NCBI RefSeq assembly: GCF_900099735.1
Contig: NZ_FNDT01000006.1
Coordinates: 62,001 to 126,000, forward strand
DNA: 64,000 nt
Direction: 5' to 3'
From: Arthrobacter subterraneus
GTDB lineage: Bacteria; Actinomycetota; Actinomycetes; Actinomycetales; Micrococcaceae
In this document: positions 36,358 through 45,161 of the stretch, one piece after another
How the letters are laid out: each line of letters starts with the position of its first letter
Numbering within the stretch: the first letter of the stretch is position 1
Notes under the pieces: generated by a model
What the model was told of the DNA's origin: nothing
Databases searched by the model: none
The model's input: the letters and a program-made list of their open reading frames with translations, nothing else
Position numbers and translations under genes: made by a program

Positions 36358-36907
36358 GGTGGCTCGAATCCTTTTCGACAAGAAGTTCTTTGAGTTTCTG
36401 AAGGCCCCGGCGCTGGAGCTGTTTGACTGCACCGGTCGATTTGCCCAGGACGCGGGCGACGTCGTCGAGCGGTAGATCGGCGATGATCCGCAGGGCGAGC
36501 ACATCGCTCTGGTCGTCGTTCAGCCGGCGGAGGTGGCTCAGCGCCCGCTCTGCTGCGAGGTTGTCCAGTGCTGACGCCTCTGCGGACAGCGTTGTCCGCT
36601 CATCAGCCGACGGATCATAGGAATAGAGGGCCGGCCGGCGGGAGCGCTTCCGGATCTCGTCGACGTGGCGGGCGTGCGCAACGGAGAAGGCGAAGGTTCG
36701 AAGGCCCTGCTCGCCGCCCGTGATAGTCGCTAACCGGCTGAACAGGCTGAGGAACACGTCCTGGGTGAGGGCCTCCGGATCCTCTGCACCCCGGGCGGTC
36801 AGGTAGCCGAGAATTTTCGGCGACAGTTCGATGTAGATACGGTTCAACGCCTCGGTGTCCCCGGCCTGGGCAGCGCCCAGCAGGTCATCCGTCAGCGTGG
36901 AACTCAC
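36347..36907 (-). CDS. Sigma-70 family RNA polymerase sigma factor (ECF-like)
   Basis: 186 residues. Region 2 is recognisable around LTQDVFLSLFSRLATITGG and LRTFAFSVAHARHVDEIRKR; region 4 is LRRLNDDQSDVLALRIIADL with the HTH DVARVLGKSTGAVKQLQRRG. Domain sizes are those of extracytoplasmic-function sigma factors. GTG start after AAGGGA. It is followed in overlap by a membrane protein that may hold it inactive. Target promoters are unknown; genes on both sides encode secreted proline-rich proteins. Confidence 0.85.
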   Translation of the reverse strand: MSSTLTDDLLGAAQAGDTEALNRIYIELSPKILGYLTARGAEDPEALTQDVFLSLFSRLATITGGEQGLRTFAFSVAHARHVDEIRKRSRRPALYSYDPSADERTTLSAEASALDNLAAERALSHLRRLNDDQSDVLALRIIADLPLDDVARVLGKSTGAVKQLQRRGLQKLKELLVEKDSSHHGV

Positions 36908-36982
36908 ATTTCCCTTTCGATCCCGGGGTGGGTGCGGCACCAGGTGCCGCACCCCAAACCCCGCAATCCTAGCGGCGCACTC

Positions 36983-37528
36983 TTAGCGGCGCGAACCCTG
37001 AACCTTGGCTTCGGCGCTGACCTCAACGCCGGCTCCGACTGCAACCTCGGGGAGGGTGACCTCGGCCGGAACGGCAGGAACAGCAGGGGTAGCCGGCTCG
37101 CCGTCGACACCCGGGACAGCGGGAACGGCAGGCACGGCCGGAACAGCTACGCCGGAACCACGAACTTCGGCGTCTGCGGCGGCGTCAGCCTGTGCGTCAG
37201 CCTCAACCTCCTCAGCCTCTGCCTCAGCGGCAGCCTCAGCGTTGGCTGCGGGTGACGCGGGGACGGCAGGAACCGCGGGTGTAGCGGGAACGGCAGGCAG
37301 GTCATCCTCGCCGGGAACGGCGGGCACGGCAGGAACGGCAGGCAGCGCAGGGACGGCGGGCACAGCGGCGTCGGCGGGTGCGACCACTGCGTTCACGTCG
37401 GCAGCACCGTCAGCAGCGCCTTCAACGGAGGGGGCAGCAACTGCTACCCCGGCACCGGCAACGGCGATGACAGCCGCAAGGGCAGCACCCTTGACGGGCA
37501 GGCTGAGGGCGTTGAAGCGATCGTGCAT
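36983..37528 (-). CDS. Secreted Ala/Val/Pro-repeat protein
   Basis: 181 residues. A signal peptide (residues 1-31, ending VAVAAPS) precedes a body made of AVPAVPAVPA-type tripeptide repeats, an EA-rich acidic block (AEAAAEAEAEEVEADAQADA) and more VPA repeats. No cysteines, no membrane anchor and no sorting signal are seen. It is probably an extended wall-spanning or surface polypeptide. AAGGAG lies before the ATG. It is the gene immediately upstream of the sigma factor and may share its transcript. Confidence 0.65.
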   Translation of the reverse strand: MHDRFNALSLPVKGAALAAVIAVAGAGVAVAAPSVEGAADGAADVNAVVAPADAAVPAVPALPAVPAVPAVPGEDDLPAVPATPAVPAVPASPAANAEAAAEAEAEEVEADAQADAAADAEVRGSGVAVPAVPAVPAVPGVDGEPATPAVPAVPAEVTLPEVAVGAGVEVSAEAKVQGSRR

Positions 37529-37809
37529 GTTCAATGAAACTCCTTGGTAGGTCTTCTTCGAAGGGGCTGCACCGCTCAAATGGGGGGCGGAGCGGCGCAG
37601 CCTCACATGGATGTAATCGACGGAGGCACGCAAAGGGTTACGCACCTGCTGAAAAAACTTTTCGGCACCCGCCCCGTCGGCGGAAGCTGCGCAACATTAC
37701 GTCAAACTGTCGCGTGCTGACGGGATCTGACGTGGTTCCGGCTAGGTTTAGGGATGATCACTGGCGGGCACCCGTGTGCCCGGACACCTGGATACCTACG
37801 GAGTAGCCG

Positions 37810-38535
37810 ATGAGTCCCAGCCCGGTTCCACCCCACCACACGGTGGTTAAGCGCGCGTCGACCCCGCTGCCCGTTTCCTTCATCAATCTGCACGCCGAGG
37901 GTGTGCGGGATGTCAGCCTGGATATCCGCGCCGGTGAGGTCCTCGCCTTTGTAGGCCAGGAGAACGACGGCGCCTCCCACCTTCTGCGTACCGCTGCCGG
38001 TCTCGATCATCCACGGTCGGGGTCCGTTCTGGTCGGCGGCGAACCGGTCCGCCGCACGGACGACCGCTGTTCCTGGACGCCCCGGGACGCCGACCTCCAG
38101 CCGGCCCACTCCCTGCAGGCGAACCTGGCCCTGGGCCTGAACAAAGGTTCCAGCGCCAGCGAGGGCAAGGCGAAGATCGCCGAGCTCCTCGACCTGGCTG
38201 GCCTGCACCGGTTCGCGAAGCTGCTGCCCACCGATGTCACGGCCGAAATTGTCAGGCGGGCGGCGCTGGCCCGCGCCCTTGCGGGCGGACCGGGCGTCCT
38301 GCTCCTCGACCACCCGTTCGCAGCGGTGGAGGGTGCCGCCCGGACTGTGCTGCATAACGTACTCCAGACTCTTCACCGCGCGCTCCCGACCACCGTCCTC
38401 CTCGCGACCAACAGCATGGAAGAAGCCGTCCGCCTCGCCGACCGCGTGGTGGTGCTGGGCCGGACTGCGGCGGAAGATGTCACCGGCGCGCTCTCCATCC
38501 GCGAGATCCGGGACGGGCAGCGGAAGCAGCGCTGA
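37810..38535 (+). CDS. ABC ATPase paralogue with all nucleotide motifs lost
   Basis: 241 residues that align along most of their length, nearly gap-free, with the SsuB-type ATPase at 28.85 kb (shared: RAGEVLAFVG, LLRTAAGLDHP, ALARALAGGPGVLLLD, LADRVVVLG). Every functional motif is changed: Walker A is GQENDGASH (residues 49-57), the Q-loop glutamine is gone, the signature SGGMAQ is TAEIVR (144-149), the catalytic Glu is H168, and the H-loop His is N201. The frame is intact and GGAG precedes the ATG, so it looks like a maintained non-catalytic protein rather than a pseudogene. No permease is adjacent. Role unknown. Confidence 0.75.
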   Translation: MSPSPVPPHHTVVKRASTPLPVSFINLHAEGVRDVSLDIRAGEVLAFVGQENDGASHLLRTAAGLDHPRSGSVLVGGEPVRRTDDRCSWTPRDADLQPAHSLQANLALGLNKGSSASEGKAKIAELLDLAGLHRFAKLLPTDVTAEIVRRAALARALAGGPGVLLLDHPFAAVEGAARTVLHNVLQTLHRALPTTVLLATNSMEEAVRLADRVVVLGRTAAEDVTGALSIREIRDGQRKQR

Positions 38536-38701
38536 TTCCGGGCCGGAGAAACCAGACTTCACACCCGATACAGAAGTCCATCGACTGTGTAAACTGGTAA
38601 GCGCACTTACCAGTCGGGCGGTTCGCATCCGGCGGAACCGACGCACTGGCACAGTGCAGCTGTTCAGCGCCAGTCGCCTCCGCAGCGGTTTGGAGATTCC
38701 A

Positions 38702-39427
38702 GTGCAGAGCACTTCTTTCTGGTACAGGTTCGCTGTCGGCGCTGCTGTGGTCGCCGGAGCAACGTTCGCCTCTATACCCGCGGCCAGCGCCGACCACAAC
38801 TCGGGACGGGGCTCGGATCCCGCTCCGTCAGCGCCTGCCACGGCTCCTGACGAGCCGCCGACAGACCCCGGGACTCCGCCGCAGCCCGAGCCCGTCGATC
38901 CCCCAGCGACTGACCCTGTCACGCCGACGCAACCGGCGCCGCCCGAAGTCGTGCCCGTGCCGGAACCCGAGCCGGAGCCCGAGCCTGCGCCGGCCCCGGC
39001 TGTATCCCCAAGCAAGTCTCCGCCCCCGCCCCCGCCGCCGGCGCCTGAACCGGCTGCTCCGGCGCCAGAAGCTGAACCGGCTCCCGCACCGGTGATCCTT
39101 CCACCGCCACCTGCCCCCTTGCTGCCGCTCCCGGCAGAGTTCATCCCGCCCGAGCAGCCCACGCCTGAAGAGACGGAGTCTGCGGAACCTGAACTCGCAC
39201 CGTTCGCGCTGCCGCCGTATGCCTGGGCTCCGATGTATCAGGCCCCGGAATCCACTGAGTCCGACGCTCCCGCAGCGCCTGCCGCCGGAAGCCAGTCACC
39301 AGCGGCCGCCGCAGCCGGCTTCCCGTTGCTGCCCGGTCTCGCCGCCGTGCTGTTCGCCCTGCTGGCCGCCGGCATGGTGGCGGTCGGGATCCGGTCCCGC
39401 GGGCCACGAGGCATCAGCGCCCCATAA
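38702..39427 (+). CDS. Proline-rich secreted protein with C-terminal membrane anchor
   Basis: 241 residues. Signal peptide ends near ASADHNSG (about residue 30). The middle is dominated by PEPEPEP, APAPA and PPPPPP runs, suited to crossing the cell wall. The end has a hydrophobic helix (FPLLPGLAAVLFALLAAGMV) and a basic tail, like a sortase sorting signal but without LPXTG. GGAG stands before the GTG. The last 14 bp overlap the convergent oxidase gene. Confidence 0.65.
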   Translation: MQSTSFWYRFAVGAAVVAGATFASIPAASADHNSGRGSDPAPSAPATAPDEPPTDPGTPPQPEPVDPPATDPVTPTQPAPPEVVPVPEPEPEPEPAPAPAVSPSKSPPPPPPPAPEPAAPAPEAEPAPAPVILPPPPAPLLPLPAEFIPPEQPTPEETESAEPELAPFALPPYAWAPMYQAPESTESDAPAAPAAGSQSPAAAAAGFPLLPGLAAVLFALLAAGMVAVGIRSRGPRGISAP

Positions 39428-40673
39428 GTCCGTCCGTGAACGGGTTGGCGAAGACCCCGTCCGGATCGAGGCGCTTGGCCAACAACCGGAAGTCCTCCAG
39501 CCGCGGATACAGCCGATCAAGATCCTGCGCACCGGAAGTGAATAGCTTGCCCCAGTGAGGCCTGGCGGAAAACGGCTCCAGTGCCGCCTCGAGTTTCGGC
39601 AGAAGCTTCTGGACTGCCGGCTGATCCTGCACCCAGGTGAAGTGCAGACCCACAGCATCCGTGCCGTAGCTTGAACTCAGCCACAGCTCATCGGCCGCAA
39701 CGGTGCGGATCTCGTTGACCTGAAGCAGCGGCACGATCTCGGCGCTCAGCTCCCGCACCGCGCGGATGGCATCGACAGCGTGCACCCGGGGCACGAGGTA
39801 CTCCGACTGCAGTTCCACACCGTTGCTGGGCGTGAAGTCGAGCTTGAAGTGGGGCAGCCTGTTGTACCAGGGGCCGGCCGCACCGAGCTGAGGGGTGCAG
39901 CCGATGGCCGGTAGCCCGGGCAGCGGGTGGCGCTCGTCGTCCGCCGCGACAGCACCGAACAGGGTTCCTTCCAGAGGTGCATCGCGGTCCGGCCTGCGCT
40001 TCACCCACACGGCATCGGCGACGTCGGGATCCCGCCAGGTGGTGAAAACGCTGACGCTGTATGCGGCACCGGTGACGCCGTCGAAATCCCGAAGCAGGTT
40101 CTCCAGCGGAAGCTTTTCGAAGACGGTCTGCTCCACCTCAAATGCCGGTTCCACCTCAAGCTCCAGCCTCGTGACGATCCCCAGCGCCCCGAGGTTGACC
40201 ACTGCTCCGTCAAAGTCCGGATCGCCCGCGGAAAACCTCACCAGCTCACCGCTGGCGGTGACCAGCTCCAGCCCGACGACGGCGGCCGCCAGGGACCGGT
40301 TCCTGATGCCGGAACCGTGGGTGCCCGTGGCCACGGCCCCGCCCACCGAGATGTGCGGCAACGAGGCGAGGTTGGCGAGCGCCAGGCCTTCCCGCTCCAG
40401 CTCCCGCGCCAACTCGCCGTAGCGGATGCCGGCGCCCACCGATACGGTGGAGCGTTCCCGGTCGACGGTCACCGGACCGGTCAGCGCCGCCGTCGACAGC
40501 AGCTCTGCTGTTCCGTCGGCAATGTCGTTGAACGAGTGGCGGGACCCGAGCGCACGGATGGATGATGATGCTGCAACAATGCGGCGGACCTCATCCACCG
40601 ACGTCGGCTTGTGAAGGGTCAAGGCACTGTAGGCGAGATTGCCCGCCCAGTTGGTTCCGACGTCGTTCGTCAT
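39414..40673 (-). CDS. Alditol oxidase (AldO/xylitol oxidase type, covalent FAD)
   Basis: 419 residues, close in length and sequence to Streptomyces AldO. NWAGN starts the FAD domain; the histidine that carries FAD covalently is in GSRHSFNDIA; SLPHISVGGAVATGTHGSG is the family fingerprint. Active-site E and R are in NEIRTVAADE and the lysine in WGKLFT. The enzyme oxidises alditols such as xylitol or sorbitol to aldoses with O2, giving H2O2. It lies beside an arabinose/monosaccharide transport and use cluster, interrupted by an IS element. AGGAGA precedes the ATG. Confidence 0.85.
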   Translation of the reverse strand: MTNDVGTNWAGNLAYSALTLHKPTSVDEVRRIVAASSSIRALGSRHSFNDIADGTAELLSTAALTGPVTVDRERSTVSVGAGIRYGELARELEREGLALANLASLPHISVGGAVATGTHGSGIRNRSLAAAVVGLELVTASGELVRFSAGDPDFDGAVVNLGALGIVTRLELEVEPAFEVEQTVFEKLPLENLLRDFDGVTGAAYSVSVFTTWRDPDVADAVWVKRRPDRDAPLEGTLFGAVAADDERHPLPGLPAIGCTPQLGAAGPWYNRLPHFKLDFTPSNGVELQSEYLVPRVHAVDAIRAVRELSAEIVPLLQVNEIRTVAADELWLSSSYGTDAVGLHFTWVQDQPAVQKLLPKLEAALEPFSARPHWGKLFTSGAQDLDRLYPRLEDFRLLAKRLDPDGVFANPFTDGLMGR

Positions 40674-40694
40674 GAGTCTTCTCCTACCCGTGAG

Positions 40695-40740
40695 TTGGCA
40701 GGACACGCCCCTAATCCGTGAGGATAAGCGGCGTGTCCTG
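40695..40740. repeat. Dispersed palindromic repeat, copy interrupted by the IS110 element
   Basis: The left arm TTGGCAGGACACGCC is complete, an inner stem CTAATCC/GGATAAG with one mismatch closes on GTGA, but the right arm stops after GGCGTGTCCTG. The missing CCAA is found after the last CTG of the inserted element at 42297-42300. Confidence 0.8.
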
Positions 40741-40757
40741 ATACGTAAATAAGGTGA

Positions 40758-42002
40758 TTAGGCTGCGCTGGTAGGTGCGAGGGTGACATCGTAGCCGAGT
40801 TGGCGTAGTTGCTTGACGGCTCGGTTGGTGGTCTTGACTTGATTCATTCGGACGTACCGGTCTTCGTCCGGTTCTTTGTAGCACTCGCCGTTGGCGAGCA
40901 TGTGCCAGATAGCGGTCAGGATCGAGTGCTCGATGGCGACGAGGGCTCTTTGAGCGCCGCGTCTTGTCTTGATCCGCCGATACCTGGCGCCGAGGTAACT
41001 GTTCTGGTCCCGCACGGCGACCATGGCCGCAGTTCCCAATGCTGCTTTGAGATACTTGTTGCCGGGCGGGATCTTCGTGGACTTGACCTTCCCTGCGGAT
41101 TCGTTGTTGCCCGGGCAGATCCCGGTCCACGAGGCCAGATGCGCTGCGTCGGGAAACACGCTCATATCGGCTCCGGTCTCAGCGATGATCACATCAGCGG
41201 TCAGCTCAGCGATTCCCGGGATGGTCATCAACGCTTCCCGGGCGCAACGAAAGGGACGCATCGACGCCTCGATCCGTTCGGTAAGCGCGTCGATCATCCT
41301 GGTGTGCGCGTCGATCTGCTCCAGATGCAGCCCGACCATGAACGCATGATGGTCCTTGAAACGTCCCTTCAGGGCGTCGGTGAGCTCCGGGATCTTGTTG
41401 CGCAGTTTGCCCTTGGCCATGCAGGCCAGGACCTCCGGATCCCGTTCCCCGGTAATGAGGGCATCGAGCATCGCGCGACCGGAAGCACCGGTGAGGTTCG
41501 AGGCAACACTGGAGAGCTTGATCCCGGAGCTCTCCAGAAATTTCTCCAACCGCTGGATCTCCCGGGTCCGGTCCCGGACCGCAATAGCCCGTGACCGGGT
41601 CAGATCCCGCAGCTCCCGTATCGGTTCGGGAGGGACGAAGGAGGCCCGCAACAATCCATGCGCGGCGAGCCTGGCAAGCCACACGGCGTCAGCGACATCG
41701 GTCTTGCGGCGCGGGATGTTCCGCGCAGCTTTCGCGTTGACCAGCATCACCGGCAGGTCTTCCTCCAGCAGGTAATAGAACGGCTTCCAGTAATCACTGG
41801 TCGCCTCCATCATCACCACCGTGACCTTCTGCCCGACCAAGAATTCCCGCAGTTCCAGAATCCGGTCCGTGGTCGCCTCCCACGACGTCACCGTCGAGGT
41901 GAACCCTTGCTCGCTGCCTCCAGGCTTGCGCACACACACCGTCGCGCCGCGTTTGGCGATATCGATGCCCGCGGCCCTTTCATGCAAAATGTCCATATCC
42001 AT
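40758..42002 (-). CDS. IS110-family transposase
   Basis: 414 residues. The RuvC-like DEDD acids are D14 (GIDIAK), E66 (VVMMEATSDYW), D102 and D105 (RKTDVADAVW). The C-terminal Tnp_2 part contains LMTIPGIAELTADVI and ASWTGICPGNNESAGK with the conserved serine. These enzymes recombine a circular or hairpin-ended element into short core sites guided by a bridge RNA. The frame is intact, so the copy may still be active. Confidence 0.95.
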   Translation of the reverse strand: MDMDILHERAAGIDIAKRGATVCVRKPGGSEQGFTSTVTSWEATTDRILELREFLVGQKVTVVMMEATSDYWKPFYYLLEEDLPVMLVNAKAARNIPRRKTDVADAVWLARLAAHGLLRASFVPPEPIRELRDLTRSRAIAVRDRTREIQRLEKFLESSGIKLSSVASNLTGASGRAMLDALITGERDPEVLACMAKGKLRNKIPELTDALKGRFKDHHAFMVGLHLEQIDAHTRMIDALTERIEASMRPFRCAREALMTIPGIAELTADVIIAETGADMSVFPDAAHLASWTGICPGNNESAGKVKSTKIPPGNKYLKAALGTAAMVAVRDQNSYLGARYRRIKTRRGAQRALVAIEHSILTAIWHMLANGECYKEPDEDRYVRMNQVKTTNRAVKQLRQLGYDVTLAPTSAA

Positions 42003-42296
42003 GACATTGCCTCCCTTGAACGTCCTTCCCGCCGGCCACTATGAAGGCCCGTCACGGGAAGGACAGGGAAACACATCAGGAATCTGACACTCGTGCTCAA
42101 CGGCAACAATCCACGGTTCCCGGCATGTCCTTCGCACCACGCTGCCAAGCAGGCTCACACTCATGCACCAATGACACAACGGCGTCACCCGCAACGGACA
42201 CCACCATCATCCGCCTAAGAACCCCGCCCCGACCAGAACCACCGCCACCGCACACATTTACGAACCCCACGGAGCGGCAGCGCCGCCCGGACGCTG
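42003..42296 (-). ncRNA. Candidate bridge RNA region of the IS110 element
   Basis: No gene is seen in this stretch upstream of the transposase start, which is where IS110-group elements encode the bridge RNA. Two short pieces resemble the insertion site: 42122-42131 (GGCATGTCCT) differs by one base, compatible with a G-U pair, from target 40730-40739, and 42140-42148 equals 42292-42300 at the other junction. Both pieces have the same orientation. Folding was not computed, so this is a position-based proposal. Confidence 0.35.
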
Positions 42297-42312
42297 CCAA
42301 ATGAACACCGGA

Positions 42313-43548
42313 CTATTTCAGGGCGTTTGAGGCTTTGCGCTTGTTGAAGACGTCAAAGGCGACGGCGAGCAGCAGAACCATACCCTTGATGAACTGCTGG
42401 AAGTCGGTACCCACCCCCATGAGCGACATCCCATTGTTCAGCACGCCCATGATCAGGCCGCCGGTGATCGCTCCGATGACTGTGCCCACGCCACCGGTTA
42501 CTGCAGCGCCGCCGATGAAGGCGGCAGCAATGGCGTCGAGTTCGAACAGGTTGCCTGCACCCGGTCCCGCTGAATTGAGGCGGCCCGTGAAAACGAGGCC
42601 TGCAAGGGCTGCCAGCACGCCCATGTTGACGAAGAGCATGAAGTCGATGCGCTTGGTATTCACGCCGGAGAGCTGGGCGGCCTGGAGGTTGCCACCGCGG
42701 GCGTAGATATGGCGACCGAACACGCTGTTGTTCATGACCGCGCTGTAGACAACCACCAGGATGCCGAGGAGGACAAGGACGATCGGTGTTCCGCTTCGCG
42801 AGCTGGCCAACAGGTAGGTCAACCCGAGAATGACGACAATGCCGAAGGCGAGCTTGGTGATGAACCAGGGTGCCGGCTCAGTCTCAAGGTTGAGGCGTGC
42901 CCGGGTCCGTCGGCCCCGAAGCTGACTGATAACCAGGAGCACCGCCGCGATCACGCCCAGACCCACCGTGGTCCAGTCAAGGATGTTGGTATCAGCCGGG
43001 AACAGACCCGGGAAGAGAAAGCCTCCACCCAGCTGGCGGTACTCGGTCGGGAACCCGCTGATGCGCTGGTTCTCCAGAGTGATCTGGGTCAGGCCGCGGA
43101 ACAGGAGCATGCCGGCGAGGGTAACGATGAAGGCCGGTATGCCGACATAGGCCACCCAGAATCCCTGCCAGGCGCCGACGATGCCTCCGATCACCAGGGA
43201 AGCGAGGATCGCGAGCCACCAGGGGAAGCCCCAATCCTGGATCATGACTCCCGACATCGCACCCACAAACGCGGCAACTGACCCGACAGACAGGTCGATG
43301 TGCCCGGCGATGATGATCATGACCATGCCGATGGCGAGCAACAGGATGTAGCTGTTCTGGACGATGATGTTGGAAACATTGTCCGGCTGCAGCAGGGCGC
43401 CGCGGGTCAGGATCTGGAAGAGTCCGACGATTACCAGCAGAGCGACAAAGATTCCGATCTGGCGGAGTCTGCTGGTCAGGAAGGCTAGTCCATGTTTGAC
43501 GGTAGGACGCGGCGGCGTTGTTTCGGCTTCCTTGACGGTTGTTGCCAT
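42313..43548 (-). CDS. mmsB: Multiple-monosaccharide ABC transporter permease
   Basis: 411 residues with about ten membrane helices. AGHIDLSVGSVAAFVGAMSG is the family signature of ribose/xylose-type permeases (RbsC/XylH/GguB), and GGAAVTGGVGTVIGAITGGLI occurs near the end. It follows mmsA by 4 bp and forms the membrane channel of the transporter. The IS110 element lies immediately beyond its stop codon. Confidence 0.9.
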   Translation of the reverse strand: MATTVKEAETTPPRPTVKHGLAFLTSRLRQIGIFVALLVIVGLFQILTRGALLQPDNVSNIIVQNSYILLLAIGMVMIIIAGHIDLSVGSVAAFVGAMSGVMIQDWGFPWWLAILASLVIGGIVGAWQGFWVAYVGIPAFIVTLAGMLLFRGLTQITLENQRISGFPTEYRQLGGGFLFPGLFPADTNILDWTTVGLGVIAAVLLVISQLRGRRTRARLNLETEPAPWFITKLAFGIVVILGLTYLLASSRSGTPIVLVLLGILVVVYSAVMNNSVFGRHIYARGGNLQAAQLSGVNTKRIDFMLFVNMGVLAALAGLVFTGRLNSAGPGAGNLFELDAIAAAFIGGAAVTGGVGTVIGAITGGLIMGVLNNGMSLMGVGTDFQQFIKGMVLLLAVAFDVFNKRKASNALK

Positions 43549-43552
43549 GGAG

Positions 43553-45082
43553 TTAGTCCTTTTCCTTGGTCATGTGTTGCATGAGGTATTCCGGGGTGGC
43601 ATCGGCGATCGGAACCTCTGCGGTAATGACGCCCTCGGCCAGTGTGTAGATGCGGTCGCAGATGCCGAGGAGTTCCGGCAGTTCGGAGGAGATGACGATG
43701 ATCGCCTTACCCTGGGCGGCGAGACCGTTGATGATGGTGTAGATCTCGTACTTGGCGCCGACATCGATGCCGCGGGTGGGCTCGTCCAGAATGAGTACAT
43801 CGGGATCGGCGTACATCCACTTGGACAGCACGACCTTCTGCTGGTTTCCGCCGGAGAGCTTGCCGGTGACGGCTGCGACAGAGGGAGCCTTGATGTTCAT
43901 GGACTTGCGGTAGTCGTTCGCGACAATCGTTTCCTGCGAGCCGTCCACCCAGCCGCGCGTGGCCAGCTTGTTCAGCGCCGCACCCGAGATGTTCCGCTTG
44001 ATGTCATCGAGCAGGTTGAGCCCGTACCGCTTCCGGTCCTCAGTGGCATAGGCGATGCCGTGACGGATTGCGTCCCCCACGTTTTTGGCCTGGATCTGCT
44101 GACCGTTCTTGTACAGGGACCCGGAGATGTTGGAGCCGTAACTGCGGCCGAAGATGCTCATGGCAAGTTCGGTGCGTCCGGCGCCCATCAGCCCCGCAAT
44201 GCCGACAATTTCTCCGGCCCGGACCGAAAGATGCGCACGGTCGATGATCACGCGGGAATGTTCCTGGGGATGGTGCACCGTCCAGTCCTCGACCCGGAAA
44301 ACCTCATCGCCGATCGAGGGCGTCCGTTCCGGGTAGCGGTGTGCCATATCGCGGCCGACCATGCCCTTGATGATCCGTTCCTCGGTGACGGAGCCGTCAT
44401 GCAGGCTCAGCGTCTCGATGGTGCGGCCATCGCGGATGATGGTGACGGAGTCTGCGATTGCGCGAATCTCGTTGAGCTTGTGGCTGATGATGATGCAGGA
44501 GATGCCTTCAGCCCGCAGGTCGCTCACGAGGCCCAGCAGGTGAGCTGAGTCCTCGTCGTTCAAAGCCGCCGTCGGCTCATCGAGGATGAGCAGCTTGACG
44601 TCCTTTGAGAGGGCCTTGGCGATTTCGACGAGTTGCTGCTTGCCGACGCCGATTTCCCCGGCCCGCACCGTGGGGCTGAGTTTGAGGCCCACCCGCCGAA
44701 GCAGATCGGTTGCCATCGTGTTGGTTTCATTCCAGTTCACAAAGCCTTTGCGCGCCCTCTCATTGCCGAGGAAAATGTTTTCGGCGACTGAGAGAAACGG
44801 GGAAAGCGCCAGCTCCTGGTGAATGATCACCACTCCGTGGTGTTCGCTGTCCTTGATGTCCTTGAACTGGACGGTCTCGCCCTCAAGGATGATGTCGCCG
44901 TCGTAGGTGCCGTGGGGGTAGACGCCGGAGAGCACCTTCATGAGGGTTGATTTGCCCGCACCGTTCTCTCCGCAGATGGCGTGCACTTCTCCACGGGCCA
45001 CTTCAAGGGTGACGTCCTGGAGCGCCTTCACGCCCGGGAACGTCTTGGTGATGCCGCGCATCTGAAGGATGTTTTCTGCCAT
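43553..45082 (-). CDS. mmsA: Multiple-monosaccharide ABC transporter ATPase (two ABC domains)
   Basis: 509 residues made of two fused ABC domains, as in XylG/GguA. Domain 1 has [24 protein letters not shown] and [11 protein letters not shown]; domain 2 has the degenerate loop GLMGAGRTE, then [15 protein letters not shown] and [11 protein letters not shown]. The fused form with a weak second Walker A is normal for sugar transporters. It drives import of arabinose or related sugars bound by the lipoprotein encoded upstream. A strong hairpin separates it from that gene. Confidence 0.93.
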   Translation of the reverse strand: MAENILQMRGITKTFPGVKALQDVTLEVARGEVHAICGENGAGKSTLMKVLSGVYPHGTYDGDIILEGETVQFKDIKDSEHHGVVIIHQELALSPFLSVAENIFLGNERARKGFVNWNETNTMATDLLRRVGLKLSPTVRAGEIGVGKQQLVEIAKALSKDVKLLILDEPTAALNDEDSAHLLGLVSDLRAEGISCIIISHKLNEIRAIADSVTIIRDGRTIETLSLHDGSVTEERIIKGMVGRDMAHRYPERTPSIGDEVFRVEDWTVHHPQEHSRVIIDRAHLSVRAGEIVGIAGLMGAGRTELAMSIFGRSYGSNISGSLYKNGQQIQAKNVGDAIRHGIAYATEDRKRYGLNLLDDIKRNISGAALNKLATRGWVDGSQETIVANDYRKSMNIKAPSVAAVTGKLSGGNQQKVVLSKWMYADPDVLILDEPTRGIDVGAKYEIYTIINGLAAQGKAIIVISSELPELLGICDRIYTLAEGVITAEVPIADATPEYLMQHMTKEKD

Positions 45083-45110
45083 GATGCTTCCTTACATCGT
45101 GCCTGGTACC

Positions 45111-45146
45111 GCTTGTGGCCGGCGGCAGGGACCGCCGGCCACAAGC
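45111..45146. terminator. Intercistronic hairpin between the sugar-binding protein and ATPase genes
   Basis: A perfect 15-bp stem GCTTGTGGCCGGCGG around CAGGGA. It starts 16 bp after the binding-protein stop and has no T-run, as expected for a partial terminator or mRNA stabiliser that keeps the binding protein in excess over the membrane parts. Confidence 0.7.
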
Positions 45147-45161
45147 AGAGACTGGAAGGTC

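Larger units (their letters stand above)
40741..42296 (-). mobile_element. IS110-family insertion sequence
   Basis: A 1.56-kb element placed by rejoining its flanks: ...GGCGTGTCCTG on the left and CTG-CCAA on the right rebuild the exact reverse complement of the left arm of the palindrome, with CTG (or CT) present at both junctions. There are no terminal inverted repeats, as usual for IS110. The transposase stop lies 17 bp from one end; the other end has about 290 bp of non-coding DNA upstream of the gene. A second CTGCCAA at 42142 would give a shorter 1.40-kb element and cannot be excluded. Confidence 0.7.

Noticed and set aside
37810-38535. Functional ABC transporter ATPase
   Set aside because: All residues needed for ATP binding and hydrolysis are missing and there is no permease gene next to it.
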